In this document: in pieces, positions 43,794-53,045 of the stretch
How positions within the stretch are numbered: position 1 is the first letter of the stretch
Layout: the number at the start of each line of letters is the position of its first letter
Assembly (NCBI RefSeq): GCF_026130165.1
Contig: NZ_JAIHOM010000021.1
Span: forward strand, 1-53,306
Reading direction: 5' to 3'
Length of the DNA: 53,306 bases
Source: Spirulina subsalsa FACHB-351
GTDB lineage: Bacteria; Cyanobacteriota; Cyanobacteriia; Cyanobacteriales; Spirulinaceae
Program-made: the position numbers and the translations under genes
Notes under the pieces: model-generated
The model's database searches: none
What the model was told of the DNA's origin: nothing
What the model saw: the letters and a program-made list of their open reading frames with translations, nothing else

Positions 43794-43809
43794 GAGTTTG
43801 CGCTATACT
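43781..43809 (+). promoter_or_regulatory. Sigma70-type promoter toward DUF202/Crp genes
   Basis: TTGAAA (43781-43786), a 17-nt spacer and TATACT (43804-43809), close to consensus. Start of transcription expected near 43816. Confidence 0.65.
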
Positions 43810-43945
43810 CTAAAGACCCTAAACCCGATCAAGTTACCGGACATTATCTAGGTACATTCAATCCAGTTCAATTGCCTTGATTTGAACCCGTGGGAACAAG
43901 ACCGACTAATGGAAAACCGCTTAAATTTTTCCGTAATTGAATCCT

Positions 43946-44122
43946 ATGTCCACGAAAACTCGTCATTCTCATCGTCAGTCACCTCGACACATTCAGTTAT
44001 CGGGGCAACAGTCAACAGTTCGTCATGCTCACACCTGTTCTTATTGTCTTTTGGGGATCTGTCCGGTAGAAAATTCTTCTCACAATTTGCAGAGGGAAAG
44101 TAACCTTCTCATCCATCCTTAA
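43946..44122 (+). CDS. Possible small His/Cys-containing protein
   Basis: 58 residues from ATG 43946: MSTKTRHSHRQSPRHIQLSG, then a segment with HAHTCSYCLLGIC. The clustered His and CxxC..C residues could bind metal. It is the first frame after the promoter at 43781 and shares the strand with the DUF202 and Crp genes. No family recognised and the ribosome binding site is weak, so it may be a chance frame. Confidence 0.35.
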   Translation: MSTKTRHSHRQSPRHIQLSGQQSTVRHAHTCSYCLLGICPVENSSHNLQRESNLLIHP

Positions 44123-44194
44123 TCCTTGCATTGCCTAAAATTTTTTCCCTTGAGTTTACAATAGGCGACCTATCCCCTCATTCCTATCTTGAAT

Positions 44195-44662
44195 ATGGCT
44201 CAAACTCAACCGATTTCTAGTGGTGTCCACCTCGCTTCTGTCTCCAGAGAGGAAAAAGGTCAGGACACTCACACTCCTTACTCTCGCGCTCAACGTTCCC
44301 CGAGTCGAATTCGTGATCACTTAGCCAATGAACGAACTTACTTGGCTTGGATGCGAACAGCGATCGCACTAATGGGATTTGGGATTGTCATTGCTCGTTT
44401 ACGCTATCTCATCTCACCCGAAATCATGGGAAATGGTCAAGGTTGGATGATTGGTTTACTTTTTGCCTCGATTGGTTGGTTAACCGTTTTACTGTCTACT
44501 CAGCATTATTTTTCTATCCGACAAGCCATTGAAGAGGACTGTTATGAACCGATTAGTCGCTGGGTCATTTTGTTTAGCATTTCAGTCCTCCTGTTAGGCA
44601 CAGGCGTACTTTATGTTCTCTTTGTTTTACCCTTAGAAACATCAAGACTTCTAGACCAGTAA
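44195..44662 (+). CDS. DUF202 (YidH-like) membrane protein
   Basis: 155 residues from ATG 44195 (an upstream TTG adds two residues). After a hydrophilic ~45-residue N-terminus comes the DUF202 signature RDHLANERTYLAWMRTAIAL, then three transmembrane helices (~56-75, 90-110, 130-150). DUF202 proteins are small membrane proteins of unknown function. It lies 74 bp before the Crp-type regulator gene, same strand, so probably co-transcribed with it. Confidence 0.88.
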   Translation: MAQTQPISSGVHLASVSREEKGQDTHTPYSRAQRSPSRIRDHLANERTYLAWMRTAIALMGFGIVIARLRYLISPEIMGNGQGWMIGLLFASIGWLTVLLSTQHYFSIRQAIEEDCYEPISRWVILFSISVLLLGTGVLYVLFVLPLETSRLLDQ

Positions 44663-44736
44663 AACTAAAATTTTTAAGCTACAATTTGCACCCCATTTTT
44701 CCCAACTCCATTCTTTTTTATCACCTCTCCAGAACT

Positions 44737-45318
44737 ATGACCGCACAACTTATTGCACCTAAAATGCACATCCCAACCTATGCGTTTAGTCGTTATTCTA
44801 TTCTGCCGAATCGCACGAATACCCTCTGGCAAATTAATAAAGGAGTCGTCCAGACCTTAACCATTTTGGATAGTGGAGATTTCATTACCCTTGGACTATG
44901 GGGACCGGGGGATATTGTGGGTCTTTCCTTATCGAATACCTATCCTTATCAAATGAAATGCTTAACCTCAGTGGAGGTAGTTCCCGTGATGTTTGAACAT
45001 TGGGAAAACCTAGCCCCTCAATTATTAACAATCGTTCAAAGTTTTGAAGAGCTAACTATTATTCGCAGCTACAAACTGGTCGAAGAATCTCTAGCGCGTT
45101 TATTAGTTTGGCTAAGTAAAAAGTTTGGCTACGCCGTAGATCAGGGTCACTTGTTAAATTTACAATTAACCCATCAAGACCTAGCAGATATTTTAGGAAC
45201 TTCCCGAGTTACTGTAACCCGTCTTTTAAAGCAGTTTGAAGAACAGGGTTGGTTACAAAGACTGCGCAAAAAACAAATGATTATTTCTGAGGAGGAGTGC
45301 TGGTATTATCAGATTTAG
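44737..45318 (+). CDS. Crp/Fnr family transcriptional regulator (CysR-like candidate)
   Basis: 193 residues from ATG 44737. The N-terminal part is a cyclic-nucleotide-binding-like beta-barrel (YSILPNRTNTLWQINKGVVQ, SGDFITLGLWGPGDIVGLSL) but lacks the arginine-containing cAMP phosphate-binding cassette. The C-terminal winged helix has LTHQDLADILGTSRVTVTRL, a typical Crp-type recognition helix, followed by LKQFEEQGWLQ. In Synechococcus the Crp-type protein CysR controls sulfur-responsive genes including the srp genes; location next to the srp cluster makes this a CysR-like candidate. That link is inference from context. Confidence 0.88.
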   Translation: MTAQLIAPKMHIPTYAFSRYSILPNRTNTLWQINKGVVQTLTILDSGDFITLGLWGPGDIVGLSLSNTYPYQMKCLTSVEVVPVMFEHWENLAPQLLTIVQSFEELTIIRSYKLVEESLARLLVWLSKKFGYAVDQGHLLNLQLTHQDLADILGTSRVTVTRLLKQFEEQGWLQRLRKKQMIISEEECWYYQI

Positions 45319-45477
45319 TTACAGACTTGTTTCATGGGTCAGGCTAATAGCCTTCAGTCGCTGTTTAGAGATAGTGCAAGCGTGACGTAAAAAATATGGA
45401 AGTGCGGTATTCCCGGCGCCTATAACAAAAGCGTACATTGTTCTCAGGAATTGATCATGACTTTCTATGGCAGGAAA

Positions 45478-45675
45478 CCCGACACCCACCCCAAAGGGCA
45501 GGGTGTCGGGGAGGTATTACCTTAAATGTTGGCTTGAAGGCTCTCGGTTTCACCGATGAGCGGACAGGAATTGAAGCCCTCGGACAGACTACCCACTGTC
45601 TATTAGGTGAGAGCTTAGTAGATAAGGTAACTGGTTGAACAGGGAATCCCTCGCTTTTAGCGATGGGAGCGTCAA
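45478..45675 (+). mobile_element. Internally deleted IS200/IS605-type element (MITE-like)
   Basis: The left side is a hairpin with perfect 10-bp arms CCCGACACCC (45478-45487) and GGGTGTCGGG (45501-45510). The right side, 45644-45675, reads GAATCCCTCGCTTTTAGCGA followed by TGGGAGCGTCAA, the form of an IS605 right end / TnpB guide-RNA scaffold (compare 30982-31014). Between them the frame ALGQTTHCLLGE...KVTG-stop resembles the variable C-terminal tail of cyanobacterial TnpB. The nuclease core is missing, leaving a ~200-bp remnant between the Crp regulator and pepA. Confidence 0.6.
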
Positions 45676-45752
45676 TCAACAGGAGGATTAGGGAAGCCAT
45701 AATAAACGTCTTCCTGTACTTTCCCCTCCGTCTTAATTCCACTCAAAGGGGC

Positions 45753-47222
45753 TTAACTTAACACCCAATTGACCAAAGTCCGCACCGGGAAGCCCGTCGC
45801 TCCGGCATTATTCACCCCACTTTCCTTATCTGCCCAAACCGGTCCGGCAATATCTAAATGGGCCCAAGGAGTCGTTTCCACAAACTGCTTGAGGAATAGC
45901 GCGGCCGTAATCGATCCCCCAGCCCGGGGTCCGGTGTTCTTCATATCTGCGATGGGAGACTTTAAGCCCTCAAAATACTTGTCTTCTAAGGGCATTTGCC
46001 AAAGCTTCTCCCCGCCAAGTTTAGCCGCCCTTTGTAGTTCCCCGGCTAAACCTTCATCGGCCGTCCATAATCCCCCAATTTCATCCCCTAGGGCAATCAC
46101 ACAGGCCCCCGTGAGGGTGGCGAGGTCTACCATAGCATCTACGCCTAGTTTATCGGCAAACACTAGGGCGTCGGCGAGGGTTAAACGCCCTTCTGCGTCG
46201 GTGTTGTTGACTTCAATGGTTTTGCCGTTAGAAGCGGTGAGAATATCGCCGGGGCGCATGGCCTTCCCACTGATCATATTCTCGGTCGCCGCGCTGATGA
46301 AGTGAACCTCAACATCGGGTTTCAGTTGGGCGATCGCTTTTGCTGCCCCAAAGGTCGCCCCAGCCCCTCCCATGTCCATTTTCATCGTTTCAATGCCGCT
46401 ACCAGCCCCTTTGATATTCAATCCCCCCGAGTCAAAGGTTAACCCCTTGCCAATGATGGCCAATTTGCGCCGAGGAGTGCCTTGGGGAGTATAGGTGAGG
46501 TGGATAAATTTAGGCGGCAGATCCGACGCTTTGGCTACCCCTAAATAAGCCCCCATGCCTAAGCGTTCACAGTCGGCCTGTTCCAAAATTTCCAGCGTCA
46601 GGCCGTAGTCTTCGGCTAATTCGGCCGCCGTTTCTGCGAGGGTGATGGGGGTGACGACATTGGCCGGGGCGGCTACCAATTCCCGGGCTAGAATCACCCC
46701 AGCAATCATCGCCTCGGCCTTGGCAATGGCGGCGCTTTGTTCCCCTAAACCTAACAGATGGACGGTTTCAATCTGGGCAGGTTTAGGATCTGGTTCGGAT
46801 TTGAAACGGTTGTCTACATGGAGGGCGAGGAGTAACCCCTCGGTGATGACTTGGGCGGATAAGGCCGGGTCTTGGGCGATGGGGAGGGCTATCCCCAAGG
46901 TTTTGACGTTTTGCTGTTTGGCGGTGCGCGCAATGGCGGCGGCACTGGTGCGCAGATGATCTAATTCTAGGCTCTCGGCTTGACCTAAACCCACGAGGAT
47001 GAGTTTGCGTACGGGACTATTACTGCCGATGCGTGTGGTGGCGATGGTGCCTAATTTGCCCTCAAATTCTGTTTCGGTGATGAGTTCCTGTAGGGTGCCT
47101 TGGAAGCGTTCGTTGAGGGGAGCGAGTTCTCCGGTGATTTCGGTTTGTCCTTCCCAGAGTGCGATCGCCAGTGCATCTCCGGTCCAATCTAAGCGGGTGG
47201 TTTCTACGGCTTGAATCTGCAT
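45753..47222 (-). CDS. pepA: Leucyl aminopeptidase (cytosol aminopeptidase, M17)
   Basis: 489 residues from ATG 47222. The N-terminal macro-like domain (1-~170) precedes the M17 catalytic domain: metal-binding lysine/aspartate in [31 protein letters not shown], and the signature [14 protein letters not shown] containing metal ligands and the catalytic arginine. It removes N-terminal residues from peptides in the cytosol as a hexamer with two metal ions. Single gene; the alaS gene lies upstream on the same strand, with repeats in the gap. Confidence 0.95.
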   Translation of the reverse strand: MQIQAVETTRLDWTGDALAIALWEGQTEITGELAPLNERFQGTLQELITETEFEGKLGTIATTRIGSNSPVRKLILVGLGQAESLELDHLRTSAAAIARTAKQQNVKTLGIALPIAQDPALSAQVITEGLLLALHVDNRFKSEPDPKPAQIETVHLLGLGEQSAAIAKAEAMIAGVILARELVAAPANVVTPITLAETAAELAEDYGLTLEILEQADCERLGMGAYLGVAKASDLPPKFIHLTYTPQGTPRRKLAIIGKGLTFDSGGLNIKGAGSGIETMKMDMGGAGATFGAAKAIAQLKPDVEVHFISAATENMISGKAMRPGDILTASNGKTIEVNNTDAEGRLTLADALVFADKLGVDAMVDLATLTGACVIALGDEIGGLWTADEGLAGELQRAAKLGGEKLWQMPLEDKYFEGLKSPIADMKNTGPRAGGSITAALFLKQFVETTPWAHLDIAGPVWADKESGVNNAGATGFPVRTLVNWVLS

Positions 47223-47439
47223 TCTTTTCTCTTCTTCGAGGACGACGGATCCATTATCGGATGTTTTGAGGTTTTGGGGAATTGAGATCCTTGATTGATG
47301 GGGTATTGAATCGGTCTGCTGGTCGGGAAGAATTGATAATTGATAATTAGTCCCAACTCTCCCCTGCTCCCGACTCCCCGAGTTATATGCCTAACGGCAC
47401 GCTTCGCGTACAGCAAGCCCTACCTATTCCCAGAAGATA

Positions 47440-50085
47440 TCAACCTAACGCCTCTTCTAACTGCTGTTTTGCCGTTGCTAGGGCTTCGGGTAACTTACTA
47501 GCATCTCGTCCCCCCGCTTGGGCTAAATTAGGACGACCACCGCCCCCACCGCCGCAAATTTTGGCGATCTTGCCGATAAATTTACCCGCTTGGAGTTGCT
47601 TGGCTTTGTTCACTTGGGGGCTAAAGGCCGCCACCAAGGAGACTTTATCGGGGGCGGGTGTGGAGGCTAAAATTACCGCACTTTCCCCTAGTTTTTGCTG
47701 TAACTTTTCGGCGGCCGTTTGCAGGGCTTTGGGGTCTAAATCTCCCAAGGAGGCGACGAGAATTTTAAATTCTCCCACCGCTTCGGCTTGATTTAACAGT
47801 TGATCGGATTTCGCTAAAGCCAGTTCATTTTTCAGGGCTTCGAGTTCCTTCTGGGCGGTCTTGAGTTCCCCTTGTAAGCTGTTTACCCGGTCGGTAATTT
47901 CTTCCGGTTTGGCTTTAAAGCGATCGCCTAATTCCTTGACAATCTTATCCCGCACATTGAGATAATCCAACACCGCCGGCCCGGCAACAGCTTCAATTCG
48001 CCGTACTCCGGCGGAAATCCCGGCCTCGCTAATGATTTTAAATACCCCGATTTCGGCGGTATTTTTGACGTGAGTTCCCCCACATAACTCCATTGAGACA
48101 CCGGGGAAGTCAATCACTCGCACCTCGGCCCCGTATTTCTCCCCAAACATGGCCGTTGCTCCTTTGGTCTTGGCTTCCTCTAAGGGCATCACACAAACAT
48201 CGGCATCATGGGCTTCTGCTATCCAGGTGTTAATCTGGGTTTCCACGGCCTCTAATTCCTCTGGGGTGACGGCACGGGGCAGGTTAAAATCAAAGCGCAG
48301 ACGGTCGAAGGAGACGAGGGAGCCGGCCTGGGCGATGGATTCTCCGACAATCTTTTTCAAGGCGGCTTGTAGGAGGTGGGTGGCGCTGTGATTGGCTTGG
48401 GTGCGTCGGCGACAAGCGCGGTCGATGGTGGCTTGAACGCGATCGCCTTTTTTCACGCTCCCCCGTTCAATTTGCCCGTAGTGGATGAAGATGCCGGATT
48501 CTTTCTGCACATCTGCAATGGCAATCACTAGGTCATCTCCTGTTAAATAACCGCGATCGCCTATTTGTCCCCCAGACTCTGCATAGAATGGCGTTTTTGT
48601 CAAGATGATTTGCACTTTTGTTCCCGCTTCGGCCGTTTCCACCACTTTCCCCTCGACTAACACCGCCTCGACCTGTACCATCGCTTGGGAGTCGGTATAG
48701 CCTAAAAACTCGGTCGGGTGGATTTGAGCCGCCAGTTGATCTAAACTTTCTTGTACTGTTAAATCAATGGTTTCATAGGCCGCTTGGGATTGTTGGATTT
48801 GTTCCTGCATGGCCTCATTAAATCCCTCAACATCCACCGTTAAACCCTGTTCCTCGGCCACTTCTTGGGTTAATTCTAAGGGGAAACCATAGGTATCATA
48901 AAGTTTAAAGGCATCCTGTCCGGTAATGACTTTTTTCTTGCCTTTCTTAACCTTGGCAATCACATCAGCGAGTAATTTTTCTCCCCGTTCTAAGGTTTTC
49001 AAGAATTGGGATTCTTCCCGTTGTAGTTCCTGTTGAATAAAGTTCTCCCGTTCCCGCACTTGGGGATAAGCAATTTCGGCTAATTGAATGGCCGTTTCTG
49101 CGACTTGATTAATAAAATTCCCTGTCACCCCAATGAGGCGACCATGACGGACTACGCGACGGATGAGGCGACGTAATACATAGCCTCGGTCGGTATTGGA
49201 GGCTGTAATTCCATCGGAAATCATGTGAACTACCGAGCGCACATGATCCCCAATTACTTTTAAGGAAACTTGGGTCTGAGGATCGGCTTTATGATAATCA
49301 ATGGCGACGACTTTAGCGGCAGTTTCAATAATAGGAAAAATGAGATCCGTTTCATAATTATTCGGCACACTTTGGAGGATTTGCGCCATCCGTTCTAAGC
49401 CTAATCCTGTATCAATATTTTGTTTTTCCAGTGGGGTTAAATGACCTTCTATATCTCGGTTATACTGCATAAAAACGAGGTTATAGAACTCAATAAAACG
49501 GCTGTCATCTTCTAAATCAATGTGCTGATCCCCTTGTTCTGGGTGGAAATCATAGTAAATTTCTGAACAGGGGCCACAGGGGCCGGTGGGACCGGATACC
49601 CAGAAATTATCCTCGTCTCCCATGCGTTGGATGCGGTGTTCTGGGATGCCGATTTGATCTCGCCAAATGGCAAAGGCTTCGTCGTCTTTCTCGTAGACAC
49701 TGGGAATCAGACGCTCTGGGGGGAGGCCAAAAACTTCTGTGGAGAGTTCCCAGGCCCAGGCGATCGCCTGTTCTTTGAAATAGTCCCCAAAGCTAAAATT
49801 CCCTAACATTTCAAAGAATGTATGGTGTCTCGCGGTGCGTCCTACGTTCTCGATGTCGTTGGTGCGGATACATTTTTGGGAGGTGGTGGCGCGATCGCAG
49901 GGTGCTGGTTTTTGTCCTAAAAATATCGGCTTAAAGGGCAACATCCCCGCAATGGTCAGGAGTACGGTGGGATCTTCCGGTACTAGGGAGGCACTGGGTA
50001 GGATTTTATGACCCCGTTGGGCATAGAATTCTAAGAATTTGTCTCGAATCTCGCTACCTTTGAGAAACTGGGGAGAGTAAGTCAT
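47440..50085 (-). CDS. alaS: Alanyl-tRNA synthetase
   Basis: 881 residues from ATG 50085, standard length. Class II core: [40 protein letters not shown], and the [11 protein letters not shown] motif 3. The editing domain shows the zinc-binding [11 protein letters not shown] and [16 protein letters not shown] motifs, and the C-terminal C-Ala domain ends with [16 protein letters not shown]. It charges tRNA-Ala and clears Ser/Gly mischarging. A perfect 20-bp hairpin is located 127 bp upstream. Confidence 0.97.
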   Translation of the reverse strand: MTYSPQFLKGSEIRDKFLEFYAQRGHKILPSASLVPEDPTVLLTIAGMLPFKPIFLGQKPAPCDRATTSQKCIRTNDIENVGRTARHHTFFEMLGNFSFGDYFKEQAIAWAWELSTEVFGLPPERLIPSVYEKDDEAFAIWRDQIGIPEHRIQRMGDEDNFWVSGPTGPCGPCSEIYYDFHPEQGDQHIDLEDDSRFIEFYNLVFMQYNRDIEGHLTPLEKQNIDTGLGLERMAQILQSVPNNYETDLIFPIIETAAKVVAIDYHKADPQTQVSLKVIGDHVRSVVHMISDGITASNTDRGYVLRRLIRRVVRHGRLIGVTGNFINQVAETAIQLAEIAYPQVRERENFIQQELQREESQFLKTLERGEKLLADVIAKVKKGKKKVITGQDAFKLYDTYGFPLELTQEVAEEQGLTVDVEGFNEAMQEQIQQSQAAYETIDLTVQESLDQLAAQIHPTEFLGYTDSQAMVQVEAVLVEGKVVETAEAGTKVQIILTKTPFYAESGGQIGDRGYLTGDDLVIAIADVQKESGIFIHYGQIERGSVKKGDRVQATIDRACRRRTQANHSATHLLQAALKKIVGESIAQAGSLVSFDRLRFDFNLPRAVTPEELEAVETQINTWIAEAHDADVCVMPLEEAKTKGATAMFGEKYGAEVRVIDFPGVSMELCGGTHVKNTAEIGVFKIISEAGISAGVRRIEAVAGPAVLDYLNVRDKIVKELGDRFKAKPEEITDRVNSLQGELKTAQKELEALKNELALAKSDQLLNQAEAVGEFKILVASLGDLDPKALQTAAEKLQQKLGESAVILASTPAPDKVSLVAAFSPQVNKAKQLQAGKFIGKIAKICGGGGGGRPNLAQAGGRDASKLPEALATAKQQLEEALG

Positions 50086-50211
50086 AGTTTTTTCTGTAAA
50101 TCGGTTCAGTCAATATATTGTTACATTTTCTGGACGTGGAGTTTCAAAAAAATGGCCTCAAAAATGGCACTTTTTAGGTTGACTTTTGACTTTCGTCATG
50201 ATATTGTTAGA

Positions 50212-50257
50212 TAATGGGAGTGGTTGCGCTTACTAACAAGCGCAACCACTCCCATTA
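50212..50257. repeat. Perfect 20-bp inverted repeat upstream of alaS
   Basis: TAATGGGAGTGGTTGCGCTT (50212-50231), loop ACTAAC, and the exact reverse complement (50238-50257). No T run follows on either strand, so it does not look like a terminator. It may be a leader hairpin of alaS mRNA or a mobile palindrome. Confidence 0.85.
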
Positions 50258-50345
50258 TGAGATAATCTTAATTAAAAATATTGTCCCAAAGACTCGCCCT
50301 TTTGTCTAGAAAAATTTGCATTTCTTTATAGTTAAGTTGAATCAG

Positions 50346-50493
50346 GAAGCCCCATCCTCGCCAACGGCAGGGTGGGGTAGTTCACACGCTACAGCAGAAA
50401 AAGCCGTCCTCCGCGATCGCAAAAGGACGGGGCTTTAACAAAATGTTGCGGAATTCCCCTTCCTCGCTTGCAGCAGGGTGGGGTAGTTCACAC
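50346..50493. mobile_element. IS605-derived palindrome cluster
   Basis: Two ~42-bp copies (50346-50387 and 50451-50493) share TCCTCGC, GCAGGGTGGGGTAGTTCACA and a CCCC...GGGG stem. Between them a hairpin GCCGTCCT (50403-50410) / AGGACGG (50424-50430) with a HIP1 site in its loop is followed by GGCTTTAAC, like the hairpin at 299-335. These are forms seen at the ends of IS200/IS605 elements; no transposase or TnpB frame remains. Confidence 0.55.
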
Positions 50494-50534
50494 CCAAACT
50501 TTCAGGATGAATGAACCCTACAGCCCTAGGGACT

Positions 50535-52505
50535 TCACGCGCCCCCTCTTAATTTATCCAGCACTGAACGATCCTCTAAGGTTGAGGTATCCCCAGCGAC
50601 TTCTTGCCCGGCGGCGAGATTACGCAATAAACGACGCATAATTTTACCGGAACGAGTCTTAGGCATAGCATCGGTAAAGTGAATATCTCCGGGGCGGGCG
50701 ATCGCACCGATTTCCTTCACCACATGATCCTTTAACTCCTGAGCTAGACTATCATTGGGGTCATACTCCCCTTCCAAGGTGACAAAGGCCACCACATCCT
50801 CGCCCTTGACCTCATCCGGTTTCCCCACCACAGCGGCCTCCGCAACAGCCGGATGGGACACTAAAGCCGACTCAATTTCCATCGTGCCTAAACGGTGTCC
50901 CGACACACTAATCACATCATCCACTCGTCCCATAACCCAAAAATACCCATCCTGATCTCGTCGTGCGCCATCCCCGGCAAAATAAAAATATTGGCCATCT
51001 TTGGGGGCAATATGTTCCCAATAAGTGCGACGGAAGCGGGCATCATCGCCGTATACCGTGCGCATCATGCTAGGCCAAGGGTGCTTAATGACCAAATACC
51101 CTCCCTCATTAGCTGGGACAGGGTTTCCGTCGAGGTCTACCACATCGGCGAGAATACCGGGGAAGGGGAAGGTAGCGGAACCGGGTTTAGTGGGGGTGGC
51201 ACCGGGGAGGGGAGTTAACATAAAGCCTCCGGTTTCCGTTTGCCACCAAGTATCGACAATGGGGCAACGTTCCCCGCCAATGACTTTGTGGTACCACATC
51301 CAAGCCTCGGGGTTAATGGGTTCGCCTACGGTGCCGAGAAGGCGTAAGGAGGAGAGATTGCGCCGATTGGGGTGGTGTTCTCCCATTTTGATAAAGGCCC
51401 GAATGGCGGTGGGGGCGGTGTAAAAAATGGTCACGCCGTATTTTTCCACTACATCCCAGAAGCAGCCTAGATTAGAGGGGCGGGGAACCCCTTCATACAT
51501 TACGGTAGTCGCCCCGTTGGAGAGGGGGCCGTAGACGATGTAACTATGTCCAGTAATCCAGCCTACATCGGCGGTACACCAGTAAACATCGGTATCTTGT
51601 AGGTCAAAGGTCCATTTAGTTGTGATGTGGGTGTAGAGGTTATAGCCTCCGGTGGTGTGGACTACGCCCTTGGGTTTGCCTGTGGTGCCACTGGTATAGA
51701 GGATAAAGAGCAAGTCCTCACTATCCATGGGTTCTGGGGGGCAGTCGGCGGAGACTCCAGCTTGTAGGTCGTGCCACCAGTGATCTCGGCCTGGTTCCAT
51801 GTGGACTTTTTCTTTCGTCCGTTGGACGACTAACACATTATTGACGCTCTCTACGCCATTGTGGGCTAGGGCTTCATCGACGGCGGCTTTGAGGGGAACG
51901 ACTTTATCTTTCCGGAATCCCCCGTCGGCAGTGACGACTAATTTGGCTTGGGCATCACCTAAGCGGGTGCGTAGGGCTTCGGCACTAAATCCGCCGAAAA
52001 TCACACTATGGGCGGCTCCGATTCTGGCACAGGCTAACATGGCGATCGCGGCCTCGGGAATCATGGGCATATAAATCCCCACCCGATCCCCTTTTTGGAC
52101 ACCCAACTGTTTAAACACATTGGCCATCTGGCACACTTCCCGATGGAGTTGGGCATAGGTTAAGGTACGAGAATCCCCCGGTTCCCCTTCCCAAATAATA
52201 GCGGCCTTGTTTTTGCGCCAAGTGGTGAGATGGCGATCTAAACAATTATGGGAAATATTGATTTTCCCATTAACAAACCATTTGGCATAGGGGGGTTGCC
52301 AGTCTAAGACTTGATCCCACTTTTGGAACCATTCCAGTTCGGTTTCGGCTAATTCTGCCCAAAATCCTTGGGGATCCGCTTTGGCTTTATCGTAAAAATG
52401 GCCATACTCGTCTAGGTTTTTAATCCGGGCATTTTGGGAAAATTCGACCGGGGGGGGAAAGGTTCGATTTTCGTGCAGAATCGATTCAATGGTTGGTTGA
52501 GACAT
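50535..52505 (-). CDS. acs: Acetyl-coenzyme A synthetase
   Basis: 656 residues from ATG 52505, standard Acs length. Adenylate-forming enzyme motifs: [20 protein letters not shown] (P-loop), [20 protein letters not shown], and [20 protein letters not shown]. The C-terminal [17 protein letters not shown] carries the lysine that is the usual acetylation control site. It makes acetyl-CoA from acetate, ATP and CoA. Ends in KLRGGA. Single gene, no visible operon partner. Confidence 0.97.
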   Translation of the reverse strand: MSQPTIESILHENRTFPPPVEFSQNARIKNLDEYGHFYDKAKADPQGFWAELAETELEWFQKWDQVLDWQPPYAKWFVNGKINISHNCLDRHLTTWRKNKAAIIWEGEPGDSRTLTYAQLHREVCQMANVFKQLGVQKGDRVGIYMPMIPEAAIAMLACARIGAAHSVIFGGFSAEALRTRLGDAQAKLVVTADGGFRKDKVVPLKAAVDEALAHNGVESVNNVLVVQRTKEKVHMEPGRDHWWHDLQAGVSADCPPEPMDSEDLLFILYTSGTTGKPKGVVHTTGGYNLYTHITTKWTFDLQDTDVYWCTADVGWITGHSYIVYGPLSNGATTVMYEGVPRPSNLGCFWDVVEKYGVTIFYTAPTAIRAFIKMGEHHPNRRNLSSLRLLGTVGEPINPEAWMWYHKVIGGERCPIVDTWWQTETGGFMLTPLPGATPTKPGSATFPFPGILADVVDLDGNPVPANEGGYLVIKHPWPSMMRTVYGDDARFRRTYWEHIAPKDGQYFYFAGDGARRDQDGYFWVMGRVDDVISVSGHRLGTMEIESALVSHPAVAEAAVVGKPDEVKGEDVVAFVTLEGEYDPNDSLAQELKDHVVKEIGAIARPGDIHFTDAMPKTRSGKIMRRLLRNLAAGQEVAGDTSTLEDRSVLDKLRGGA

Positions 52506-52594
52506 GGGTATTGTGTGTTACGAAAGGCTTTTTTTCCACAATACCTGACTCTGTGATGTTCAATCGTGAAGTTCTGCGAATGGAGTCAGGAGTC

Positions 52595-52775
52595 AGGTTC
52601 GTAGTTGCGCTTGGGCGCCCAATCAGGTTCGTAGTTGCGCTTGGGCGCCCAATCAGGTTCGTAGTTGCGCTTGGGCGCCCAAATCAGGTTCGTAGTTGCG
52701 CTTGGGCGCCAAATCAGGTTCGTAGTTGCGCTTGGGCGCCAAATCAGGTTCGTAGTTGCGCTTGGGCGCCAAATC
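52595..52775 (+). repeat. TTCGTAGTTGCGC-family tandem repeat, 6 copies
   Basis: Six copies of a 29-31-bp unit with the core TTCGTAGTTGCGCTTGGGCG. The unit length changes by one base between copies (GCGCCC versus GCGCC). Same family as 24355 and 33511. Confidence 0.92.
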
Positions 52776-52979
52776 GGGAGTCGGGAGAGGGGGAGCAGGG
52801 GAGAAGGGAGTCAGGAATAATGTTATTAACTAACTTTAGCCAGAAACCCGGTTGCGTTCATTGTCTAGTTTTCTCGATACACCTTAGCAAAAACCCGGTT
52901 TCTAATCTCGGGAGTCGGAAATAATGTCATTGCGATCGCGCAGCATGACCTAGGAAGGGAGAGACACTACAAACCCTTT

Positions 52980-53045
52980 GGGATTATGGGATACGCCCCT
53001 AGGAACCTAATACCATATCGGGGTTTCTCCCATAATCCCTTTTTG
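52980..53045 (+). terminator. Long hairpin with T run
   Basis: GGGATTATGGGA (52980-52991) and TCCCATAATCCC (53028-53039) form a perfect 12-bp stem with a 36-nt loop, followed by TTTTT. Terminator-like, but there is no plus-strand gene before it in the window, so it may end a small RNA or be a palindromic repeat. Confidence 0.5.

Larger units (their letters stand above)
43489..43945. other. AT-rich divergent regulatory region of the sulfur island
   Basis: About 450 bp, strongly AT-rich compared with neighbours, without a gene. It holds two palindromes and a good plus-strand promoter (listed separately) and separates the srpG-stump operon from the small protein/DUF202/Crp-regulator genes. Confidence 0.7.
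50086..50534. other. Intergenic region with hairpins and IS605-type remnants
   Basis: The 449 bp between alaS and acs hold no gene. They contain a 20-bp perfect hairpin (50212-50257) and two copies of an IS605-end-like repeat around a third hairpin (50346-50493). Confidence 0.7.

Noticed and set aside
52493-52924. Plus-strand open frame of 143 codons
   Set aside because: It reads through the six-copy 30-bp repeat (RFVVALGRP and QVRSCAWAPN units) and is a by-product of repeat periodicity.
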